In this document: positions 1-7,640 of the stretch, piece after piece
Layout of the letters: every line of letters starts with the position of its first letter
Numbering within the stretch: position 1 is the stretch's first letter
Source of the DNA: Oscillospiraceae bacterium
GTDB lineage: Bacteria; Bacillota; Clostridia; Oscillospirales; Oscillospiraceae
Length of the DNA: 20,032 nucleotides
Assembly (NCBI GenBank): GCA_020025375.1
Contig: JAHHSF010000008.1
Coordinates: 1-20,032, forward strand
Direction of reading: 5' to 3'
Position numbers and translations under genes: made by a program
Notes under the pieces: model-generated
What the model saw: the letters and a program-made list of their open reading frames with translations, nothing else
What the model was told of the DNA's origin: nothing
Database searches by the model: none

Positions 1-545
1 TGCCCAATGACAACATCAAGCGCACCATCGATAAGGCGCTGGGTTCCGGCAATGCCGACGATTACGAGAACGTGGTCTATGAGGGTTACGGCCCCTCCGG
101 CGTTGCGGTTATCGTGGAGGCCCTTACCGACAACCGCAACCGTACCGCCCCTGAGGTCCGCCATCTGCTGGACAAATATGGCAAGGGCCTGGGCGCTACC
201 GGCTGTGTTTCCTGGTCCTTTGACCGCAAGGGCGTTATCGTCATTGAGCGAGAGGATCTGGACGAGGACACTGTCATGATGGATGCCCTGGATGCCGGGG
301 CCGACGATATGCAGGCCGACGATGACGTGTTTGAGATTTACACCAGTCCTGACGCCTTCAACGATGTGGTCAGTACTATGGAGGCCAAAGGCTATGTGTT
401 CGTTTCTGCCGAGATCGACATGGTCCCCCAGAACTATGTCAAGCTGGAGAACGAGGACGATATCAAAAACATGGAGAAGCTCATCGATTATCTCGAGGAG
501 AACGACGACGTACAGAACGTCTACCACAACTGGGAGCAGGACTAA
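1..545 (+). CDS. yebC: YebC/PmpR family regulator (5' truncated)
   Basis: This is the C-terminal part of a YebC/TACO1-family protein; the beginning lies before the window. Reading in the frame that ends at the TAA at 543-545, the visible protein starts with MPNDNIKRTIDKALG, the typical end of domain 1, followed by YEGYGPSGVAVIVEALTDN and the closing DDVQNVYHNW, all hallmarks of the family. About 180 residues are visible out of a usual 240-250. Members act in the cytoplasm; they were described as DNA-binding regulators, and more recent work links them to ribosome function at proline-rich stretches. The gene ends cleanly at a strong terminator, so it is the last gene of its transcript. No frameshift or missing segment is seen in the part present. 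Confidence 0.95.
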   Translation, partial: PNDNIKRTIDKALGSGNADDYENVVYEGYGPSGVAVIVEALTDNRNRTAPEVRHLLDKYGKGLGATGCVSWSFDRKGVIVIEREDLDEDTVMMDALDAGADDMQADDDVFEIYTSPDAFNDVVSTMEAKGYVFVSAEIDMVPQNYVKLENEDDIKNMEKLIDYLEENDDVQNVYHNWEQD

Positions 546-552
546 AACAGAC

Positions 553-591
553 AAGAGCGGGGAAATGCACAGCATTTCTCCGCTCTTTTTT
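553..591 (+). terminator. Rho-independent terminator of yebC
   Basis: A 16-bp stem (553-568 with 572-587, one G-T wobble) closes a 3-base loop and runs into six T. It starts 8 bases after the yebC stop codon. Confidence 0.9.
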
Positions 592-610
592 GGTTGGGGG
601 GACGGTATTG

Positions 611-649
611 AAAAAACGGCGAAGGGATTTTCCTTCGCCGTTTCTTTTT
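611..649 (-). terminator. Terminator of rnpB, possibly bidirectional
   Basis: A perfect 12-bp stem (614-625 with 632-643) with a 6-base loop. On the minus strand it sits just past the 3' end of rnpB and is followed by six T (positions 616-611). On the plus strand it is followed by C and five T, so it can also back up the yebC terminator. Confidence 0.8.
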
Positions 650-654
650 AAGTC

Positions 655-1012
655 GCAAGTAAATCTGTAAGCCGGGTTCTGTCATTGAAGACAGCCATCT
701 ATCTCGACCTGCCGTCACCGACAGGCTCAAGCCACCTCCCCGGGACGGCCGGGCCGGCCTATTGCCCCTCCACGGTGTTGCTCCGGATAGAGTTTACAGC
801 GATGGACGCTTCCACGCCATCGGGTGAGCTCTTACCTCGCCTTTCCATCCTTACCGCCCAGGCTTACGCCCGGGTGGCGGTTTCTTTCTGTTGCACTTGT
901 CCTAGGGTCACCCCCGGCAGGCGTTACCTGTTATCCTTGCCCTGCGGAGCCCGGACTTTCCTCAGACAGAGGCCTTTCGCCCTCTGTCCGTGGCTGTCCA
1001 ACTTACTTGCCC
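655..1012 (-). ncRNA. rnpB: RNase P RNA, bacterial type A-like
   Basis: This is the catalytic RNA of RNase P, which trims the 5' leader from precursor tRNAs. Read on the minus strand, it contains the near-invariant elements in the right order: GAGGAAAGTCCGGGCTCC near the 5' end, AAGAAACCGCC, AAGAGCTCACC, and GACAGAACCCGGCTTA near the 3' end. The two ends pair as helix P1 (GCAAGTAA at the 5' end with TTACTTGC at the 3' end), which fixes the limits to within a few bases. At about 358 nt it has the usual size. The AGAGCTCACC element and overall order suggest type A rather than the Bacillus type B; this subtype call is an inference. It has its own consensus promoter upstream and a terminator downstream. 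Confidence 0.96.
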
Positions 1013-1016
1013 AAAT

Positions 1017-1045
1017 ATTATACCGTATGAGAAATGTCCTGTCAA
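1017..1045 (-). promoter_or_regulatory. Consensus sigma-A promoter of rnpB
   Basis: On the minus strand TTGACA (1045-1040), exactly 17 bases, then TATAAT (1022-1017). All twelve bases match the consensus. The predicted start, about 7 bases past the -10 box, falls on the 5' end of rnpB as set by helix P1. Confidence 0.9.
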
Positions 1046-1064
1046 TCATTGTACCGCCAGCGGA

Positions 1065-1093
1065 TTGAAAAAGGGCTTCTTCTGTGGTATAGT
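1065..1093 (+). promoter_or_regulatory. Sigma-A promoter of the murD operon
   Basis: TTGAAA (1065-1070), 17 bases, TATAGT (1088-1093), 36 bases before the murD start. It stands back to back with the rnpB promoter, with 19 bases between the two -35 boxes. Confidence 0.75.
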
Positions 1094-1129
1094 ATTCCTG
1101 TTACTCTGTACCGGATAAGGAGGTACAAC

Positions 1130-2518
1130 ATGGAACTGTCCATTCACGAATATCTGTCTTCCCTCAAAGGGAAAAAAGTGGCGGTGCTGGGCATCGGCGT
1201 GTCCAACACCCCTCTTATCAAAATGCTTTTGCGGGCCGGGATCAAGGTGACCGCCTGTGACAAAAGCGACTGCGTCAAGCTGGGCGGTGTGGCCGAAGAG
1301 CTGGAGAGCCTGGGTGCCGAGCTCTGCCTGGGCGAGGACTACCTGGACCATCTGAAGGGCCACAGCGTTATTTTCCGCACCCCCGGCATGCGGCCGGACC
1401 TGCCCCAGCTGGTGGCCGCCCAGGAGAAGGGGGCACTGCTTACCTCCGAGATGGAGGTTTTTTTCCGGGTCTGTCCCTGTCCCATCATTGCCGTTACCGG
1501 GAGCGATGGAAAGACCACCACCACCACCATTATCGCCAAGTTGTTGGAGGCGGCCGGATACAGCACCTACCTTGGGGGCAACATTGGACAGCCCCTTCTG
1601 ACCGACACCGTAGGCATGGAGCCCGGAGATATGGCGGTGGTGGAGCTGTCTTCCTTTCAGCTCATGACCATGGACCGCAGTCCCCATATAGCCGTGGTCA
1701 CCAACCTCGCTCCCAACCATCTGGACGTACACAAGTCCATGGGCGAGTATGTATCCGCCAAGGCGAACGTCTTTCTCCATCAAAAGCCCGGGGATAAGGT
1801 GGTCCTCAATTTTGACAATCCGCTCACCCGTAGCTTTCAGGAGCTGGCCCCCGCCGGGATCACCTGGTTCTCCCGGCAGGAACCGCTGGAGACAGGGGTC
1901 TATCTGAAGAATGACGCCATCTGGTACAACAGCGCCGATGGCACCCGGCGGGAGGTCCTGCCTCTGAGCGATATTTTGCTCCCCGGGGTCCACAACATCG
2001 AAAACTACATGGCGGCTATTGCCGCCGTGGATGGCTTTGTCTCCGACGGCATCGTCCGGGACTTTGCCCGCACTTTCGGCGGAGTGGAGCATCGAATCAA
2101 GCTGGTTCGGGAGCGTAATGGGGTAAAATACTACAATGACTCCATTGCCTCCAGCCCATCCCGCACCATCGCCGGCCTCCGTTCCTTTGACCAAAAGGTC
2201 ATTCTCATCGCCGGCGGCTACGATAAGCACATTCCCTTTGACCCTCTGGGTCCCGAGGTGATGGAGCATGTCAAGGAGCTGATCCTCACCGGCGATACGG
2301 CGGAGAAGATTCGGGCCGCTGTAGAGGGGACTAAGGGCTACGCCGGTGACCCCGCCATCACCATGGTGGACGACTTTAAGGAGGCCGTCCTGGCCGCCGA
2401 TCAACTGGCCAAGCCCGGAGACATCGTGCTCCTTTCGCCCGCCTGCGCCTCTTTTGACCGCTTCAAAAACTTTGCCCAGCGGGGCGAGACCTTCAAGCAA
2501 ATCGTACTTGGACTATAA
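1130..2518 (+). CDS. murD: UDP-N-acetylmuramoyl-L-alanine--D-glutamate ligase
   Basis: MurD is the cytoplasmic ATP-dependent ligase that adds D-glutamate to UDP-MurNAc-L-Ala in peptidoglycan precursor synthesis. The 462-residue product has the normal family length. An N-terminal Rossmann-like domain (VAVLGIGVSN, 17-26) is followed by the Mur ligase P-loop GSDGKTTTT (124-132), ELSSFQL (172-178), NHLDVH (196-201), a Lys in YVSAKANVF (211) in the place of the carbamylated lysine, NDSIASSPSRT (336-346), and the C-terminal SPACASFDRFKNFAQRG (436-452). The ATG at 1130 is chosen because AAGGAGG lies 5 bases upstream; an in-frame ATG at 1034 has no such site and precedes the promoter. It leads a likely operon with three M42 peptidases, the first starting 12 bases after its stop. 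No other mur genes are present here. Confidence 0.95.
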   Translation: MELSIHEYLSSLKGKKVAVLGIGVSNTPLIKMLLRAGIKVTACDKSDCVKLGGVAEELESLGAELCLGEDYLDHLKGHSVIFRTPGMRPDLPQLVAAQEKGALLTSEMEVFFRVCPCPIIAVTGSDGKTTTTTIIAKLLEAAGYSTYLGGNIGQPLLTDTVGMEPGDMAVVELSSFQLMTMDRSPHIAVVTNLAPNHLDVHKSMGEYVSAKANVFLHQKPGDKVVLNFDNPLTRSFQELAPAGITWFSRQEPLETGVYLKNDAIWYNSADGTRREVLPLSDILLPGVHNIENYMAAIAAVDGFVSDGIVRDFARTFGGVEHRIKLVRERNGVKYYNDSIASSPSRTIAGLRSFDQKVILIAGGYDKHIPFDPLGPEVMEHVKELILTGDTAEKIRAAVEGTKGYAGDPAITMVDDFKEAVLAADQLAKPGDIVLLSPACASFDRFKNFAQRGETFKQIVLGL

Positions 2519-2530
2519 GGATGTGATAAA

Positions 2531-3574
2531 ATGACCACCAAAGAACGCCTGCAGGCGCTGTGTTCCCTGAACGGCCCCTCGGGCTTTGAACACCCTGTTT
2601 CGGAAAAAGCCGCCGAACTGCTCCGTCAGGTCGGTATGGATGAGGTTACCGTCGATAAGATGGGCAACGTCCTGGGTGTGCGCCGTTGCGGCAAGCCTGG
2701 GGCCAAGAAGCTCCTGCTGGACGCCCACCTGGACGAAATCGGCCTTATGGTCACTGGAATCCAGGACGGCTATCTCCGTTTCCGCTCCATCGGCGGCGTG
2801 GATCCCCGGATGCTTCCTGCCCGGGCGCTGAACATCCTCACCGACCCTCCCATTTTCGGTGTGGTTGCCTGTCTGCCTCCCCATGTGCAGACAGCAGAGG
2901 AAGCTGAAAACTCCATTCCCATTAAGGACCTTTTCATCGACATTGGCATGACCCAGGAGCAGGCGGAAAAGGCGGTACCCATCGGGACCCCCATCACCTA
3001 CCGGGGCGGCTGTTTTGAGTTGGGCAACGTCCAGATGTGCGGTAAAAGCATGGATGACCGGGCCTGCTTCACCATCCTTCTTCGGGCGGCGGAGCTGCTG
3101 GCAGACAAGGAGTTGGACGTGGACCTCTATATTTTGGGCAGTACACGGGAAGAGGTCTCCGGCGTAGGCGCCATTGTCAGCACCAACCGGGTAATTCCTG
3201 ACTTCTGCGTGGCAGTGGATGTGACCCATGGCCGTACCCCCGACGCACCCAAGGATCGGGCCTGTGAGCTGGGCGGCGGCCCCGCCATCGGCGTTGGCCC
3301 AAACATGACCCACTGGATGACTCGGCGGATGAAGGCCAAATGCAAGGAAAACGACTGGCCTTATAGCCTGGAAGTCATGGAGGGGCACACCGGTACCAAC
3401 GGCTGGCATATGCAGATCTGCCAGGAGGGCATTGCCACCTCGGTGGTTTCCCTGCCCCTGAAATATATGCACACACCCATTGAGGTCCTGAATTTGAACG
3501 ATGTGGAGGCGGTTGCCAACCTGCTGGCCGCCTTTACCGTCGGTCTGGGAGAGGAGGCGGAGACGATATGCTGA
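2531..3574 (+). CDS. M42 family metallo-aminopeptidase, paralogue 1
   Basis: A 347-residue cytosolic aminopeptidase of the M42 (FrvX/TET/glutamyl aminopeptidase) family. These form large hollow oligomers and remove N-terminal residues from peptides using two metal ions. The expected metal and catalytic residues are present: H66 in DAHLDEIG, D175 in MDDR, E207-E208 in REEVSG, D230 in VDVTHG and H314 in YMHTPIE. It departs from the other two copies in having GHTGTNGWH (285-293) where they have GGTDA. It starts 12 bases after murD with only a modest ribosome site (AAGGATG), and overlaps paralogue 2 by 7 bases, which suggests translational coupling. Substrate is unknown; some M42 proteins were historically labelled endoglucanases, which I consider wrong here. 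Confidence 0.9.
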   Translation: MTTKERLQALCSLNGPSGFEHPVSEKAAELLRQVGMDEVTVDKMGNVLGVRRCGKPGAKKLLLDAHLDEIGLMVTGIQDGYLRFRSIGGVDPRMLPARALNILTDPPIFGVVACLPPHVQTAEEAENSIPIKDLFIDIGMTQEQAEKAVPIGTPITYRGGCFELGNVQMCGKSMDDRACFTILLRAAELLADKELDVDLYILGSTREEVSGVGAIVSTNRVIPDFCVAVDVTHGRTPDAPKDRACELGGGPAIGVGPNMTHWMTRRMKAKCKENDWPYSLEVMEGHTGTNGWHMQICQEGIATSVVSLPLKYMHTPIEVLNLNDVEAVANLLAAFTVGLGEEAETIC

Positions 3575-4593
3575 ACTTGGTGAAAGAGCTGTGCGCGGCC
3601 ACCGGTCCCTCCAGCTATGAGGAGGAGATTCGGGCTTTGATTCGCGCCAAAGCGGCCCCTCACGTCGATGAAATGCGGGTGGACGCCGTGGGCAACCTCA
3701 TCGTCTTTAAGAGGGGCAAAAAGCCCACCGGGAACAAGCTTATGCTCTGCGCCCACATGGACGAGGTCGGCATCATCGTTCACTCGGTCACCGAGGAGGG
3801 CTATCTGAAGTTCCGGTTCCTGGGCGGGGTGGACCGCCGGGTCACTCTGGGCAAGCCGGTGTGGCTGGGCCCCGGCCGTGTCCCCGGTATCATTGGCCTG
3901 AAAGCCTATCATCTGGTAAGCCCAGAGGAAGAAAAGCGGGTCCCCAAGCTGGAGGATCTGTATATTGACATTGGCGCTAAGAATAAAGCCGAGGCCCTGG
4001 AGATGGTGGAGATCGGAGAGTACGGTGTGTTCTCAAACGAGTGCGTGGAGTTCGGTAACGGCTTTTTGAAAGCCAAAGCCATCGACGACCGCGTGGGTTG
4101 CGCCATTCTTCTCAAGCTCATGGAGCAGGACCTGCCCATGGACTGCACCTTTGTCTTTACCGTGCAAGAGGAAATCGGCACCCGAGGGGCCTTCGGGGCC
4201 GCCTTTTCGGTCACCCCACAGATTGCCCTCATTTTTGAGGGTACCACCGCCGCCGACAGCCCGGCCATGGCCGACCACAAGAAGGTCTGCTGGCCCGGCA
4301 AGGGCCCCGTCCTCTCTCTCATGGACGGCGGGACCATCTACGATAAGGAGCTTTTCGAGCTGTTGCGGACCCAGGCCGAGGAGCACGGAATTCCCTGGCA
4401 AGTGAAGCACTATCTGGCGGGCGGAACCGACGCCAAGGCCATCCAGCGCACCAAGGCCGGCATCCGGGTGGCGGGCATCTCGGCTGCTGTGCGGTATCTC
4501 CACTCTCCCTCCAGTGTTGCCGCCATTGCTGATTTTGATCATATGCTGGCCCTGGGTCGGTACTTTATCGACGCCATCGCCGCACAGTCCTGA
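3568..4593 (+). CDS. M42 family metallo-aminopeptidase, paralogue 2
   Basis: A 341-residue M42 aminopeptidase. Expected active-site residues are H63 in CAHMDEVG, D173 in IDDR, E201-E202 in VQEEIG and H312 in YLHSPSS. The position that is Asp in copies 1 and 3 (VDVT) is Glu here, in LIFEGTTAADSP (E224). Glu is a plausible metal ligand and EGTTAAD occurs in a branch of the family as I recall it, so activity is expected with a different specificity. GGTDAKAIQ (285-293) is present. The ATG overlaps the stop of paralogue 1 (ATGCTGA) with GAGGAGG upstream. It is followed after 17 bases by paralogue 3. Confidence 0.9.
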   Translation: MLNLVKELCAATGPSSYEEEIRALIRAKAAPHVDEMRVDAVGNLIVFKRGKKPTGNKLMLCAHMDEVGIIVHSVTEEGYLKFRFLGGVDRRVTLGKPVWLGPGRVPGIIGLKAYHLVSPEEEKRVPKLEDLYIDIGAKNKAEALEMVEIGEYGVFSNECVEFGNGFLKAKAIDDRVGCAILLKLMEQDLPMDCTFVFTVQEEIGTRGAFGAAFSVTPQIALIFEGTTAADSPAMADHKKVCWPGKGPVLSLMDGGTIYDKELFELLRTQAEEHGIPWQVKHYLAGGTDAKAIQRTKAGIRVAGISAAVRYLHSPSSVAAIADFDHMLALGRYFIDAIAAQS

Positions 4594-4610
4594 TAAGGAG
4601 GAACGATACT

Positions 4611-5606
4611 ATGGATATTCTTGCTCAGATGCAGGCCCTCAACGCCTGCCACGGCATTTCCGGACAGGAGGGCCAGGTGGCCCAGGTCCTGGCCGAGGCT
4701 GCCCGCCCCTATGTGGATGAGATCACCACCGACGTGATGGGGAATCTCATCTGTCATAAGAAGGGACGCGGCCCCAAGGTCATGTTTGCGGCCCATATGG
4801 ACTCCATTGGTTTCATTGTCACCCACATTGAGGAAAATGGATTTCTCCGGGTGGGCAAGGTGGGGGGCGTTCACCCCAACGACGTTTGCTATATCCCCGT
4901 CCGCTTCCCGAATGGCACCAAGGGCGTGGTGGTCCCCGACGGCGGGGCCGACCTGAAGAAGCTGAAAATTGATGACCTGTGCATCGACATTGGCGCGAAA
5001 AATAGGGAAGAGGCTGAGGAGCTGGTCCGGGTGGGGGACACCGCCGTCTACGATGCCCCGGCCTTCGTCATGGGGGATAAGCTTACCTCCTGCTATCTGG
5101 ACGACCGCATTTGCTGTGTGGTCCTCCTGCGGGCCATGGAGCTCCTCCAGAAGAGCGGAAACGACCTCTACTTCGTCTTTACCGTCCAGGAGGAGGTTGG
5201 ACTCCGTGGCGCCAAAACCGCCGCTTGGAGCGTGAATCCTGACTACGGTATCGCTGTGGACGTGACCCTGGCTGACGACGAACCCGGTGCCAAGCACGAT
5301 GGGAGCAGCGTTCTCGGTAAGGGGGCTGCCATCAAGGTCATGGACTCCCAGGTCATCTGCCATCCTGCGATGATTCAGAAGCTGGAAGGCTTGGCCAAGG
5401 AGCAGGGGATCGCCTATCAGTTGGACGTAATTCGTTCGGGCGGCACCGATGCCGGGGAGATCCACCGCACCCGCATGGGCGTGGTCACCGGGGGTATCAG
5501 CGTGCCCTGCCGCTATGTTCATACCCCCGTGGAGACAGTCTCTCAGGCTGATGTGGAGGCCTGTGCCAGGTTGGTAGCCGCCTATGCCGCTACCAAGCTG
5601 GACTGA
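4611..5606 (+). CDS. M42 family metallo-aminopeptidase, paralogue 3
   Basis: The 331-residue third M42 aminopeptidase of the run. It shows H62 in AHMDSIG (Ser where the others have Glu), D164 in LDDR, E194-E195 in VQEEVGLRGA, D217 in VDVTLADD, the GGTDAGEIH motif (277-285) and H304 in YVHTPVE. All residues needed for a two-metal active site are present. AAGGAGG lies 8 bases before the ATG, a strong ribosome site. It is the last gene of the murD run; no convincing terminator follows in the 69 bases before the next gene, so read-through is possible. Confidence 0.9.
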   Translation: MDILAQMQALNACHGISGQEGQVAQVLAEAARPYVDEITTDVMGNLICHKKGRGPKVMFAAHMDSIGFIVTHIEENGFLRVGKVGGVHPNDVCYIPVRFPNGTKGVVVPDGGADLKKLKIDDLCIDIGAKNREEAEELVRVGDTAVYDAPAFVMGDKLTSCYLDDRICCVVLLRAMELLQKSGNDLYFVFTVQEEVGLRGAKTAAWSVNPDYGIAVDVTLADDEPGAKHDGSSVLGKGAAIKVMDSQVICHPAMIQKLEGLAKEQGIAYQLDVIRSGGTDAGEIHRTRMGVVTGGISVPCRYVHTPVETVSQADVEACARLVAAYAATKLD

Positions 5607-5675
5607 CTGAGGCTGTGAGCGGATTGCGCTTTCGCCTTATCATAAAATATAGAAAACAACGGAGTATAACGCAAA

Positions 5676-6926
5676 ATGCCTTTACAGATAAATGACCGTG
5701 TCCGGCAGTTGGGCCGGCAGGCGGAGAGCGAATTGCGGGATCAGTTTGACCGTATTGACGCTATCGCCGCGGAGAATACTGAGAAGGTGCTGGCCGCCTT
5801 CCAGAAACACAAGGTAGCAGAGTCCTACTTTACCGGCACCACCGGCTACGGTTACGACGACCTGGGCCGGGACAAGCTGGATGAAATCTATGCAGAGATT
5901 TTCGGTACCGAGGATGCCTTGGTCCGTATTGGTTTCGCCAACGGCACCCATGCCATCAGCGCCGCTCTTTTCGGGGCCTTGAAACCAGGGGATACCCTGG
6001 TCTACGCCGTTGGGGCCCCCTACGACACCATCCAGGGGGTCATCGGTATCACCGATAAGGGCTTTGGCTCCCTGAAGGACTACGGAATCAACTACCGTCA
6101 AGTAGAATTGGTTGACAACAAGCCAGACCTGGAGGGTATGGCCCGCATGGTCCGGGAGGACCCCACCGTGAAGGTGATGATGATTCAGCGCTCCAAGGGC
6201 TACGCCACCCGGGATTCCCTCTCGGTGGCCGAGATCGCCGAGATGGTCAAGGTTATCAAGGAGGCCAACCCCAACGTGGACGTGCTGGTGGACAACTGCT
6301 ACGGCGAGTTTGTGGAGACCCTCGAGCCCACCCAGGTGGGAGCTGACCTGGTTGTCGGTTCCCTCATCAAAAACCCCGGCGGCGGCCTGGCTCCTACCGG
6401 AGGATACATGGCGGGCCGCCGTGACCTGGTGGAGAAGGCCGCCTACCGCCTCACTGTCCCCGGAATCGGCCGGGAGTGCGGCTCCACCCTGGGAAACAAC
6501 CGTGCCCTCTACCAGGGCCTCTTTCTGGCCCCCCACACCACCGCACAGGCGGTGAAAACCGCCGTATTTGCCGCCAAGATGATGGAACTGCTGGGCTATG
6601 AGGTCTCTCCCACCTCGGAGGAGATCCGCCACGATATTATCCAGATGATCCACCTGCGGGAGCCGGAGGCGGTCAAGCGTTTCTGCCGTGGCATCCAAAA
6701 GGGGGCCCCTGTGGACTCCTACGTCACCCCAGAGCCCTGGGATATGCCGGGCTATGATGTTCCCGTCATCATGGCGGCGGGTGCCTTCATTCAGGGCGCT
6801 TCCATTGAACTCTCTGCCGACGCCCCCATGCGGGAACCTTACACCGTCTATATGCAGGGCGGTCTGACCTATGAATCCGGTAAGATGGGCATCTTGCTCG
6901 CTGTCCAGGAGCTGTTGGGGGAATGA
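5676..6926 (+). CDS. Methionine gamma-lyase family (YnbB-like) PLP enzyme
   Basis: A 416-residue fold-type I PLP-dependent protein of the family named methionine gamma-lyase/YnbB, older name aluminium resistance protein. The likely PLP lysine is K232 in GSLIKNPGGGLAPTGGY, with D206 (VDNCYGE) in position to contact the pyridine nitrogen. Other family stretches are YFTGTTGYGYDDLGRD (51-66) and the C-terminal REPYTVYMQGGLTYESGK. Whether it really cleaves methionine is not established from sequence; a C-S lyase role is the usual guess. GGAG lies about 11 bases before the ATG. The 69-base gap upstream holds only a weak promoter-like pair, TTGCGC (5624-5629) and TATAGA (5648-5653), 18 bases apart. 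yunB follows 45 bases later. Confidence 0.88.
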   Translation: MPLQINDRVRQLGRQAESELRDQFDRIDAIAAENTEKVLAAFQKHKVAESYFTGTTGYGYDDLGRDKLDEIYAEIFGTEDALVRIGFANGTHAISAALFGALKPGDTLVYAVGAPYDTIQGVIGITDKGFGSLKDYGINYRQVELVDNKPDLEGMARMVREDPTVKVMMIQRSKGYATRDSLSVAEIAEMVKVIKEANPNVDVLVDNCYGEFVETLEPTQVGADLVVGSLIKNPGGGLAPTGGYMAGRRDLVEKAAYRLTVPGIGRECGSTLGNNRALYQGLFLAPHTTAQAVKTAVFAAKMMELLGYEVSPTSEEIRHDIIQMIHLREPEAVKRFCRGIQKGAPVDSYVTPEPWDMPGYDVPVIMAAGAFIQGASIELSADAPMREPYTVYMQGGLTYESGKMGILLAVQELLGE

Positions 6927-6971
6927 TGGCCGAGCCATTCCGCATAGACTGACCCGAAAGGGGAGAGGTCC

Positions 6972-7604
6972 ATGGTACGGCGAAAGCGGTTTCGGAAGGC
7001 ATGGCCGTGGAACGGCCCGGTGTTTTCCGCCCTTTTAGGTGTGGGACTGGCCCTCTTTTTCATCCACCGGGTCAACACCGCTATCCGCCCCATGATGATC
7101 CAATCTGCCACAGCCCAGGTAACAAACCAAGTTGTCACTGCCATCTCCCTGGCGGTAGAGGATCTGCCCATCCGCTATGACCAGGTTATTACCCTGGAGA
7201 AAAACGAGCAGGGACGGATCACCGCTCTCCAGAGTGACATGGGTGCCATTGGTGCTTACCGGGACCGGCTCTCCCACGCCCTGGTGACCCAAATGGATGG
7301 ATTGAAGGAGCAAAACCTGTCCATCCCTCTGGGGTCCCTGACAGGCATTGACCTGCTCTCCGGCCGTGGGCCGGGGGTACCGGTGAAGGTCCTGTCCGCC
7401 CGGGCGGTGTCCACCGCCTTTGAAAATGTTTTTTCCGAGGCTGGAATAAACCAGACCCGACACCAGATCATGTTGAATGTGAAGGTGACTGCCAGCATCC
7501 TCCTGCCCGGCCAGACCACCCAGGTAGACATTCCCCATCAGCTCTGCGTGGCCGAGACCGTCATCGTGGGAGAGGTCCCAGCGTATTACACCAATTTTGA
7601 ATAA
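6972..7604 (+). CDS. yunB: Sporulation protein YunB
   Basis: A 210-residue YunB-family protein. One N-terminal membrane segment (about residues 15-32, GPVFSALLGVGLALFFIH) precedes an extracytoplasmic domain. The family signature is in the C-terminal half: a glycine-rich GSLTGIDLLSGRGPGVPVKV, then EAGINQTRHQIML and ETVIVGEVPAYY close to the end. In Bacillus subtilis yunB is expressed in the mother cell under sigma-E and is needed for normal spore formation; its biochemical role is unknown. GGGGAGAGG lies shortly before the ATG. Its neighbours are not sporulation genes, although a CwlD-like amidase lies one gene downstream of ligA. Confidence 0.85.
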   Translation: MVRRKRFRKAWPWNGPVFSALLGVGLALFFIHRVNTAIRPMMIQSATAQVTNQVVTAISLAVEDLPIRYDQVITLEKNEQGRITALQSDMGAIGAYRDRLSHALVTQMDGLKEQNLSIPLGSLTGIDLLSGRGPGVPVKVLSARAVSTAFENVFSEAGINQTRHQIMLNVKVTASILLPGQTTQVDIPHQLCVAETVIVGEVPAYYTNFE

Positions 7605-7640
7605 TTGTAAAGGAAACTCACATTACGGAGGAGACACACT

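Noticed and set aside
685..1068. Open frames on the plus strand across rnpB
   Set aside because: The stretch is explained fully by RNase P RNA on the minus strand, with its promoter, paired ends and terminator.
1046..2500. Long open frame of 484 codons on the minus strand opposite murD
   Set aside because: It is the mirror of a well-conserved murD, its product is Gly/His/Val-rich without any recognised motif, and it has no ribosome site. High GC codon use opens such frames.
5607..5675. Terminator after the third M42 gene
   Set aside because: Only a weak 4-5 bp pairing around AGCG/CGCT is seen, without a T run.
5682..6938. 418-codon minus-strand frame opposite the PLP enzyme
   Set aside because: The plus-strand frame has clear family motifs; the minus frame shows the same biased Gly/His/Val composition as other mirrors and no motif.
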